This document shows, piece after piece, positions 57,764 to 64,000 of a stretch of DNA of 64,000 nt. The stretch is from contig NZ_CP046027.1 of assembly GCF_009671065.1 (NCBI RefSeq), positions 1,054,001 through 1,118,000 on the forward strand. Direction: 5' to 3'. Made by a program: the position numbers and the translations under genes. Origin of the DNA: Neisseria brasiliensis. Lineage in GTDB: Bacteria > Pseudomonadota > Gammaproteobacteria > Burkholderiales > Neisseriaceae. The notes beneath the pieces were generated by a model. It saw only the letters and a program-made list of their open reading frames with translations. It ran no database searches and was not told the DNA's origin. The first letter of the stretch is position 1. Every line of letters starts with the position of its first letter.

Positions 57764-58243
57764 TTATTTGCACTTGGCTTGGGCGGCTTTTAAGGCAGCG
57801 GTCAGGCTTTTGGCGTTGACTTCGCCGGTGATGGTTTGTTTGTAACCGCATTTGGGCGCTTCCACCACGGTAAACGGCAACACGCCGACTTGGTTGCCGA
57901 ACGATTTCATAAATTGGCGGCTACTGGTGCCGCTGTAGCGCCAAATCGGATAGCTCACCGGCGTGGTTTTCAAAAATTTGCCGATGTTGTCGGTGGAATC
58001 CAGCGCAATGCCGACCATATCGACGCTGCCTTTTTTCTGCGCTTTATACCATGCCGACATTTCCGGCATTTCCTTACGGCACGGGCCGCACCACGTTGCC
58101 CACAGGTTCACCACGCGCACAGGCGCTTTCAGGTTTTGCAACGATTGCGGCGCGGTGCTGTTCCACATTTGCAAATCGGCAGCGAATGCGTTGGCAGAGA
58201 AGAAAGTCAGGGAAGCGAAAATCAGGGCGGATAATGTTTTCAT
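57764..58243 (-). CDS. Periplasmic thioredoxin-like (TlpA family) protein
   Basis: 159 residues from ATG 58243. Signal peptide (LIFASLTFFSANAFA), then a TlpA/ResA fold with the redox pair C52-C55 in ATWCGPCRKE. VVEAPKCGYKQTITGEVN has a third cysteine near the end. It probably reduces or passes electrons to a periplasmic partner such as cytochrome c apoproteins. Single gene. Confidence 0.9.
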   Translation of the reverse strand: MKTLSALIFASLTFFSANAFAADLQMWNSTAPQSLQNLKAPVRVVNLWATWCGPCRKEMPEMSAWYKAQKKGSVDMVGIALDSTDNIGKFLKTTPVSYPIWRYSGTSSRQFMKSFGNQVGVLPFTVVEAPKCGYKQTITGEVNAKSLTAALKAAQAKCK

Positions 58244-58432
58244 GGTCGTGGCCCAAATCATGAGGTTGATAACATGCCTATTGTAAACCTTTCAGACGGC
58301 CAATGTTTTGGTTCAAGTCAAGGTGTTGGATTTTTGCACAAAAATGAGATTTATTCCCAATGACTCATCAACATGGTTGAGTAAAGCCACAATGGGGTTG
58401 ATAATAAGACGATTCACCATAGGAAGATCATC

Positions 58433-58792
58433 ATGCCGTCTGAATGGATTTTGTATCACAACAACCGCTGCAGCAAATCGCGTGCGGCCTTGGCTTTATT
58501 GGAATCACACGCAATTGAAGCCGAAACGGTGCATTATTTGACCACGCCGCCGGATTTGGCGACCTTAACCGAGATTTTCCGCAAACTCGGTTTGGACGAT
58601 GTGCGCGGCATGATGCGCGTGAAAGACGATTTATACAAAGAATTGGGTTTAAACGCACCCGATATCGACAATGACGCGCTGCTTGCTGCCATTGCTGAGC
58701 ATCCTGCCTTGTTGGAGCGCCCGATTTTGGTCGGCCGCGAACGCGCCGCGATTGGCCGTCCATTGGAAAACATCGAAGCCTTATTGGCATAA
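58433..58792 (+). CDS. ArsC-family glutaredoxin-dependent arsenate reductase homologue
   Basis: 119 residues. Active-site cysteine C13 in YHNNRCSKSRAALALL, then family blocks LTTPPDLATLTEIFRKLGL and RPILVGRERAAIGRPLENI. The start codon is part of an ATGCCGTCTGAA uptake sequence (protein MPSEW). Many family members are YfgD-like without arsenic context; there is no ars operon nearby. Upstream TAGGAAGATC serves as ribosome site. Confidence 0.87.
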   Translation: MPSEWILYHNNRCSKSRAALALLESHAIEAETVHYLTTPPDLATLTEIFRKLGLDDVRGMMRVKDDLYKELGLNAPDIDNDALLAAIAEHPALLERPILVGRERAAIGRPLENIEALLA

Positions 58793-58818
58793 CCTGATAT
58801 TGAGAGGCCGTCTGAATC

Positions 58819-59478
58819 ATGCCCCATTTGTTCCACAGTCGAACCGGCTTGCGCTTCTATTTGTTGCGCGGTCTGGCACTCAGCGTATTGCTGGTGCTGG
58901 CGATGTTTGCCGCGACGGTTTGGCAGGTGTACCGCATGGGCAATCAGACGCTGCCGAAAGATTTTCATGCCGATGCGGCGGTGGTATTGGGCGCGGCAGC
59001 GTGGGACAAACGCCCGTCACCTGTGTTCCGCGAGCGCATCAACCATGCGATTACGCTGTATCAAAGCCAGCGTGTGGATAAAATCATTTTCACCGGCGGC
59101 ACACCGAAAAAAGGCTTCATGACCGAAGCCGAAGTCGGGCGGCGTTATGCCATCAAGCAAGGCATTCCGGCGCGGCATATTGTGTTTGAAAACACCTCGC
59201 GCAACACTTATGAAAACCTGCAAAATATCCAGCCCTTATTGCGCCCCAACGGCATTGAAACGCTGGTTATCGTGAGCGATCCTTACCATTTGGCACGGGC
59301 GCAGGCGATTGCCAAAAATTTCGGCATGAATGCCGCCGTTTCCGCCACACCGACCACGCTTTACGATGCCGGTAAAGAGCGCGACAAATTCTTACTGCAG
59401 GAAAGCTATGCCTTGTTTCTCTACCAATTTGAAAGCTGGAGTGACAAAATCTGGAATATCCTCACCCGCCGCCATTGA
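58819..59478 (+). CDS. YdcF/SanA-family membrane protein (DUF218)
   Basis: 219 residues. N-terminal membrane anchor (YLLRGLALSVLLVLAMFAATVW) and a periplasmic DUF218 domain: DAAVVLGAAAWDKRPSPVFRERI, FTGGTPKKGFMTEAEVGRRYA, FENTSRNTYENLQNI, VSDPYHLARAQAIAK. Homologues act in envelope integrity and vancomycin tolerance (SanA) or lipid carrier metabolism (ElyC). An uptake sequence precedes the start. Confidence 0.88.
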   Translation: MPHLFHSRTGLRFYLLRGLALSVLLVLAMFAATVWQVYRMGNQTLPKDFHADAAVVLGAAAWDKRPSPVFRERINHAITLYQSQRVDKIIFTGGTPKKGFMTEAEVGRRYAIKQGIPARHIVFENTSRNTYENLQNIQPLLRPNGIETLVIVSDPYHLARAQAIAKNFGMNAAVSATPTTLYDAGKERDKFLLQESYALFLYQFESWSDKIWNILTRRH

Positions 59479-59492
59479 GTTGTCCATTTATC

Positions 59493-59528
59493 CACAGGCC
59501 GTCTGAACACGCATTCAGACGGCCTGTG
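59493..59528 (+). terminator. Uptake-sequence terminator behind the YdcF-family gene
   Basis: CACAGGCCGTCTGAA (59493-59507) pairs with TTCAGACGGCCTGTG (59514-59528), a 15-bp stem with a 6-nt loop. Confidence 0.88.
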
Positions 59529-59595
59529 AATTGTTCAAACCGCCTGAAAACAGTACAATAACCTCTTTCATCAGCACCGCATTAGGAAAACCATC

Positions 59596-60990
59596 ATGAC
59601 CGTCAAAACCCGTTTTGCCCCGAGCCCGACCGGCTACCTCCACATCGGCGGCGTGCGCACCGCCTTGTTTTCATGGGCGTATGCACGCAAGCACAAAGGC
59701 GAATTCCTGCTGCGCATTGAAGATACAGATTTGGCGCGTTCTACCGCCGAATCAGTCAACATCATTTTAGACGGCATGAATTGGGTCGGCCTGCATTACG
59801 ATAACGCCGATAATGTCGTGTACCAAACCCGCCGTTTCGACCGCTATAAAGAAGTCATCGCCCAGCTCTTAGAAAGCGGCCACGCGTATCATTGCTATTG
59901 TTCCAAAGAAGAATTGGAAGCCATGCGCGAACAGGCCGAGAAAGAAGGCACCGCCACTTACGACCGTCGCTGGCGTCCGGAAGCAGGCAAAACCCTGCCG
60001 CAAATTCCCGAAGGCGTAGAGCCGGTGGTGCGTTTCAAAACCCCGCTGGAAGGCGCGACCGCGTGGCACGATTTGGTGAAAGGCGACATCAGCATTCCCA
60101 ACGAAGCGCTGGACGATTTGATTATCGCCCGCGCCGATGGCACACCGACTTACAATTTCTGCGTGGTGGTGGACGATTACGACATGGGCGTGACCCATGT
60201 GATTCGCGGTGACGACCATGTCAACAACACCCCAAAACAAATCAACATCTTAAAAGCCATCGGTGCCACTTTGCCGGAATACGCCCACCTGCCGATGATT
60301 CTCAACGAGCAAGGCAAAAAAATCTCCAAACGCAGCGGCGACACCGTGGCGATTACCGATTTCGGCGCGATGGGCATTTTGCCTGAAGCCATGCTGAACT
60401 ACTTGGCACGCTTGGGCTGGGCGCACGGCGACGATGAATTTTTCACCATGGAACAATTCATCGAATGGTTTGATTTGAAAGACGTTTCCCCATCGCCAAG
60501 CCGTATGGATTTGAAGAAACTCTATTGGATTAACGGCGAACACATCAAAATCACGCCGAATGACCAGTTGGCCGAATTGCTGCAAGAGCGTCTGGCCGTG
60601 CGTGGCTTGACCGACACCAGCCAGCCGCCGCTGGAAGACGTGTTGGCCTTGGTAAAAGACCGTGTGCAAGATTTGAACACGCTGGCCGATGAGTGTTTGT
60701 ATTTCTACCAAAAACAAACACCTAGTGACACCGATGTGCAAAAACATTGGGACGACGAAGCCGCCGCGCGTATGCTGCGCTTTGCCGACAAGCTCGAAGG
60801 CGTGGCCGAATGGAATGCCGAGTCGATTCACGATTTGTTCAAGCCGTTCTGCGACGAAGAAAACATCAAAATGGGCAAACTCGGCATGCCGCTGCGTCTG
60901 GCCGTGTGCGGCACCGCCAAAACCCCGAGCGTGGACGAAGTATTGGCCTTAATCGGCAAAGAAGAAGTGTTGCGCCGTATCCGCAGCTAA
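59596..60990 (+). CDS. gltX: Glutamate-tRNA ligase
   Basis: Class I aminoacyl-tRNA synthetase, 464 residues. HIGH-type motif in RFAPSPTGYLHIGGVRTALF (residues 6-25), KMSKS-type KISKRSG near residue 239, and the GDDHVNNTPKQINILKA tRNA-binding region. TRRFDRYKEVIAQLL and YHCYCSKEELE fit GltX rather than GlnRS. Followed by an uptake-sequence terminator. Confidence 0.97.
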   Translation: MTVKTRFAPSPTGYLHIGGVRTALFSWAYARKHKGEFLLRIEDTDLARSTAESVNIILDGMNWVGLHYDNADNVVYQTRRFDRYKEVIAQLLESGHAYHCYCSKEELEAMREQAEKEGTATYDRRWRPEAGKTLPQIPEGVEPVVRFKTPLEGATAWHDLVKGDISIPNEALDDLIIARADGTPTYNFCVVVDDYDMGVTHVIRGDDHVNNTPKQINILKAIGATLPEYAHLPMILNEQGKKISKRSGDTVAITDFGAMGILPEAMLNYLARLGWAHGDDEFFTMEQFIEWFDLKDVSPSPSRMDLKKLYWINGEHIKITPNDQLAELLQERLAVRGLTDTSQPPLEDVLALVKDRVQDLNTLADECLYFYQKQTPSDTDVQKHWDDEAAARMLRFADKLEGVAEWNAESIHDLFKPFCDEENIKMGKLGMPLRLAVCGTAKTPSVDEVLALIGKEEVLRRIRS

Positions 60991-61021
60991 GTTGTGGATG
61001 ATTTTTGTTTGATTCAATAAC

Positions 61022-61060
61022 AGGCCGTCTGAAACCTTACGCAAAGTGTTCAGACGGCCT
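61022..61060 (+). terminator. gltX terminator
   Basis: AGGCCGTCTGAA (61022-61033) and TTCAGACGGCCT (61049-61060), 15-nt loop. Confidence 0.85.
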
Positions 61061-61108
61061 CGATTATGCTACATTATCCGGCAAGCCCCATCTTTAAAGG
61101 ACGCACCC

Positions 61109-61447
61109 ATGAAAAGATTTCTGACTATCGCCGTGTTGGCGGTATCCGCAGCCGCCTATGCCGGTCCTGCCGAAGATGCCTTGCTCTCGGCGCAATCCGC
61201 TTACCGCAGCGCCCTGAAAGCGCAAAACGACAACGACAGCAAACTGATTACCCTGCAAACCAATTTAGCCGATGCGCAAAAACGCGCCCAACAAGCGCAG
61301 GAAGACATCACTCGTTTGCAAAGCGAAATTCAAGCGGCAACCGCGGTGAAAACCCAACAAGCAACGGTGTTGCAGCAAGCCGGCCAGCAGCTGGATTCGG
61401 CTTGGAACGCGGTTTACGGCCCGGGCGGCACCAAAGCTAACCAATAG
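61109..61447 (+). CDS. Periplasmic coiled-coil protein, unknown
   Basis: 112 residues from ATG 61109 (AAAGGACG upstream). Signal peptide (FLTIAVLAVSAAAYAG), then one long helix with heptad-like Gln/Ala/Leu spacing (LITLQTNLADAQKRAQQAQE, ITRLQSEIQAATAVKTQQ) and a short WNAVYGPGGT tail. No family recognised; similar small proteins occur in other Neisseria. Confidence 0.7.
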   Translation: MKRFLTIAVLAVSAAAYAGPAEDALLSAQSAYRSALKAQNDNDSKLITLQTNLADAQKRAQQAQEDITRLQSEIQAATAVKTQQATVLQQAGQQLDSAWNAVYGPGGTKANQ

Positions 61448-61533
61448 GCATGAGAAAAGGGAACTGATAAACAGTTCCCCTTTTTTATTCAATCTGTTAT
61501 ATCATAAAGCTGTATCATCTCAATGACATTTCC

Positions 61534-61995
61534 ATGAATTGCCGTATTATTCCCTTATTGTCCGAACACATCGCCCCGCTTGCCCAAGCCTTGCATACCG
61601 AATGGCACGATTTTGCGCCGTGGGCAGATGTGGCGAAAATCCATGCGTATTACCAAACCTGCCTAAACGATGCGCCGCTGCCTGTGGCTTTTGCCGCAGT
61701 AGATGAACAAGGCCGTCTGAAAGGTTCGGCCGCGCTCAAACGCCACGACATTCAAGCTTTCAGCAATTATGAATATTGGTTGGGCGATGTGTTTGTGTTG
61801 CCCGAATATCGCGGCGAAGGCGTAGGCAAACAATTGGTGCAACATTGCTTGACCGCTGCCCGCGAGATGAAATTGCCAAGCCTCTATTTATACACACCCG
61901 ATATGCAGGCTGTGTATGCCAAATTCGGCTGGCAGGAAATCGCGCAACATTGGTACAACGGCGAAACGGTATCGATTATGAAATTGGATTTGTGA
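61534..61995 (+). CDS. GNAT-family N-acetyltransferase
   Basis: 153 residues. GNAT fold with acetyl-CoA loop VFVLPEYRGEGVGKQLVQHCL (R/QxxGxG at about residues 91-96) and LYLYTPDMQAVYAKFGWQEI near the C-terminus. Substrate unknown. It is followed by a repeat-bearing intergenic region. Confidence 0.88.
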   Translation: MNCRIIPLLSEHIAPLAQALHTEWHDFAPWADVAKIHAYYQTCLNDAPLPVAFAAVDEQGRLKGSAALKRHDIQAFSNYEYWLGDVFVLPEYRGEGVGKQLVQHCLTAAREMKLPSLYLYTPDMQAVYAKFGWQEIAQHWYNGETVSIMKLDL

Positions 61996-62010
61996 TAAAT
62001 CTCAGCAAGT

Positions 62011-62220
62011 GTAGGTCGGATACTCGTATCCGACATTCTAAAAATGCCGTCTGAAAGATAAAACTTTTCAGACGGCATACTGACAATCGGTTCGCCACCT
62101 TGGCAGCCTAGGATTTTCAAATCTTCCTATGGTATTTCGGCGATAAACCGGCTAGGCTCTGGAAATTGCTATGTGCCTTGCTGTAGCTTTAAGAATGTCG
62201 GATACAAGTATCCGACCTAC
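62011..62220. repeat. Inverted pair of 29-bp REP-like repeats bracketing a 210-bp unit
   Basis: GTAGGTCGGATACTCGTATC with CGACATTCT (62011-62039) is repeated inverted at 62192-62220 with one mismatch. Each copy is itself a hairpin (TCGGATAC...GTATCCGA). Between them lie an uptake-sequence hairpin (62044-62078) and about 110 bp of non-coding DNA. Such repeats recur in many proteobacterial genomes. Confidence 0.75.
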
Positions 62221-62247
62221 GATTTGCTGGATTCTTACAAAGATACA

Positions 62248-62280
62248 AGGCCGTCTGAAAACATATGTTTCAGACGGCCT
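62248..62280. terminator. pgk terminator
   Basis: AGGCCGTCTGAA (62248-62259) and TTCAGACGGCCT (62269-62280) behind pgk on the minus strand. Confidence 0.85.
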
Positions 62281-62304
62281 TTACTTATCCACAATCAAGC
62301 GATA

Positions 62305-63483
62305 TTACGCGCCGCGTTTTTCCAAAATTGCGACGGCAGGCAATTCTTTGCCTTCCAAGAATTCCAAGAACGCGCCACCGCCGGTGGAAATGTAGCTGAT
62401 TTGGTCAGTGATGCCGAATTTGGCAATCGCCGCCAACGTGTCGCCGCCACCGGCAATCGAGAAGGCTTGGCTCTCGGCAATGGCTTTGGCCACGGCTTCG
62501 GTGCCGCCGGCGAATGGGTCGAATTCAAACACGCCGACTGGGCCGTTCCACACGATGGTACCTGCGTTTTTCAACACTTCGGCCAAAGCTTGCGCCGATT
62601 GCGGGCCAACGTCCAAAATCATGTCGTCTGCGGCCACATCGTCAATCGATTTGGTTTCGGCTGCGGCGGTTTCGGCAAATTCTTTGGCGGTCACCACATC
62701 ACTCGGCAGCGGTACAGAGCCGCCTTTGGCTGCCATTTTGGCCAAGATTTTTTTCGATTCTTCCACCAAGTCGGCTTCGGCTAATGATTTGCCGATGGCT
62801 TTGCCTTCTGCCAGCAGGAAGGTGTTGGCGATGCCGCCGCCGACAATCAGTTGATCCACTTTGTCGGCCAATGATTCCAAAATGGTCAGCTTGGTCGATA
62901 CTTTGCTGCCGGCCACAATCGCCACCAACGGGCGCGCCGGTTCTTTCAAGGCTTTGCCCAAGGCATCGAGTTCGCCTGCCATCAATACGCCTGCGCAGGC
63001 CACCGGTGCGGCTTGTGCCACGGCTTCGGTTGAGGCTTGGGCGCGGTGGGCGGTGCCGAATGCGTCGTTGACGAACACGTCACACAAAGCGGCGTAGGCT
63101 TTGCCCAATTCCAAATCGTTTTTCTTTTCGCCTTTGTTGATGCGCACGTTTTGCAGCATGGCAATTTCACCGACTTGCAGTTTAGGTGCGTTGTCACGCC
63201 AGTCGTTCAACACCTTGACTTCTTTGCCCAAGAGTTTGCCCAAATGCGCGGCCACAGGGGCAACATCGTCTTCCGGCTTGAATTCGCCTTCGGTCGGGCG
63301 GCCGAGATGGGTCATCACGATTACCGCTGCGCCGTTGTCCAAGCAGTAGCGGATGGATTCGAGCGAGGCGCGGATGCGGGTGTCGTCGCTGATTTGGCCG
63401 TCTTTAAACGGGACGTTCATGTCGGCGCGGATCAGAACGGTTTTGCCGTTGACGTTTTGGTCGGTCAGTTTCAAAAATGCCAT
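62305..63483 (-). CDS. pgk: Phosphoglycerate kinase
   Basis: Glycolytic enzyme forming ATP from 1,3-bisphosphoglycerate, following gapA in the pathway. 392 residues: KTVLIRADMNVPFKDGQISDDTRI at the N-terminus, VIVMTHLGRPTEGEF, VAIVAGSKVSTKLTILESLADKVD near residue 190, and the C-terminal ATP site AGGGDTLAAIAKFG with ISTGGGAFLEFLEGKELP. Complete. Single gene with its own terminator. Confidence 0.97.
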   Translation of the reverse strand: MAFLKLTDQNVNGKTVLIRADMNVPFKDGQISDDTRIRASLESIRYCLDNGAAVIVMTHLGRPTEGEFKPEDDVAPVAAHLGKLLGKEVKVLNDWRDNAPKLQVGEIAMLQNVRINKGEKKNDLELGKAYAALCDVFVNDAFGTAHRAQASTEAVAQAAPVACAGVLMAGELDALGKALKEPARPLVAIVAGSKVSTKLTILESLADKVDQLIVGGGIANTFLLAEGKAIGKSLAEADLVEESKKILAKMAAKGGSVPLPSDVVTAKEFAETAAAETKSIDDVAADDMILDVGPQSAQALAEVLKNAGTIVWNGPVGVFEFDPFAGGTEAVAKAIAESQAFSIAGGGDTLAAIAKFGITDQISYISTGGGAFLEFLEGKELPAVAILEKRGA

Positions 63484-63662
63484 GATGTTTCCTTTATATG
63501 AATGGAAAAAAGCGGATGAAATCAGGGCTATTATCCGCCATCACGGAAATCGGGTAAAGGGCTTGGGCCGTCTGAACACGCTACTGTGAAACCGTGCAAA
63601 CGCGCTTTATCATTTTGATAGAAATGTTTATCATTCCATCAATTGCAACGATGAGGAAAACC

Positions 63663-64000
63663 ATGTTACGCAAAACCGTCTGGCTGGCCGTGCTGGCCAT
63701 TGCCGTGCCTGTGTGGGCGCAAACGTTGTCGCAAACCCTGCCTAATGGGTTGAAAGTGATTGTCAAAGAAGACAAGCGCGCGCCGGTGGCGGTGTCGCAG
63801 CTTTGGTATAAGGTCGGCAGCGTCGATGAAAAACCGGGAAAAAGCGGCCTGAGCCATGCGCTGGAGCATATGATGTTTAAAGGCACGCCGTCGGTGCCTG
63901 CGGGCGAATTCAACCGCCGCATTTCGGCTTTGGGCGGTGAACTCAACGCCTACACCAACCGCAGCGAAACCGTGTATTACGAGAACATTTCCGCCGCCAA
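63663..64000 (+). CDS. M16-family zinc peptidase, C-terminus cut by window edge
   Basis: First 112 residues of a pitrilysin-type peptidase. Signal peptide (TVWLAVLAIAVPVWAQ), then LPNGLKVIVKEDKRAPVAV and the inverted zinc motif HALEH (residues 65-69, HxxEH) in KSGLSHALEHMMFKGTP, and GGELNAYTNRSETVYYE. Periplasmic. The rest, including the distal Glu zinc ligand, is outside the window. Confidence 0.92.
   Translation, partial: MLRKTVWLAVLAIAVPVWAQTLSQTLPNGLKVIVKEDKRAPVAVSQLWYKVGSVDEKPGKSGLSHALEHMMFKGTPSVPAGEFNRRISALGGELNAYTNRSETVYYENISAA

Noticed and set aside
1..64000. CRISPR arrays, rRNA or tRNA genes
   Set aside because: No regularly spaced direct repeats with unique spacers and no convincing tRNA cloverleaf or rRNA sequence were found by eye; the many short repeats are uptake sequences.

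Overview
The window is a Neisseria chromosome segment carrying an apparently complete Mu-like prophage. The DNA uptake sequence AGGCCGTCTGAA (AG dialect) and the related ATGCCGTCTGAA recur throughout. They often occur as inverted pairs that act as terminators behind genes, which is typical of Neisseriaceae. No species is assigned.

Left chromosome part (1-10451): purD (cut by the window edge), a YigZ-family gene, etfA-etfB, a heptosyltransferase gene, trmO, a nested pair of insertion sequences (an IS5-family element inside an IS3-family element, itself sitting in the loop of the gapA terminator), gapA and lpxC.

Prophage (10458-48271, 37.8 kb): the ends read TGAA...TTCA and are flanked by a perfect 6-bp duplication CCCAGC. 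It splits a roughly 95-residue membrane-protein gene whose two halves (48385-48272 and 10451-10278, minus strand) rejoin in frame when the prophage is removed. The prophage is divergent. The left arm (minus strand) holds repressor, lipoprotein, a decayed three-gene cargo operon, lysis genes (GH108 lysozyme, Rz/Rz1), terminase, portal, F-like and G-like head genes. The right arm (plus strand) holds early regulators, a DDE transposase with D-97-D-35-E spacing, its AAA+ partner, HU, GemA and Mor, then protease/scaffold, capsid, a contractile tail (sheath, tube, chaperones, tape measure, P2-like U/X/D/V/W/J/I), a repetitive tail fibre, a papain-like hydrolase, a Com-like zinc finger and a Dam-type methylase. 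Compared with Mu, the block from lysis to G lies on the other side of the repressor and is inverted. The DDE transposase plus ExeA-like ATPase plus divergent layout resembles BcepMu-type phages (inference).

The most unusual signals are in phage control elements. Three gene starts (lysozyme, protease, baseplate W) have their Shine-Dalgarno buried in the 3' arm of a terminator-like hairpin whose T-run forms the spacer to the start codon. A 43-46-nt conserved leader recurs before three hairpins. Three palindromes built on GCGACG/CGTCGC occur before early, transposition and capsid genes.

Right chromosome part (48272-64000): ggt, gnd, a D-2-hydroxyacid dehydrogenase, a DUF2061 gene fused by a homopolymer change to an FKBP isomerase gene, cinA-like, ftsE-ftsX, hemerythrin, a thioredoxin-like gene, arsC-like, a YdcF-family gene, gltX, a GNAT gene, pgk and the start of an M16 peptidase gene.
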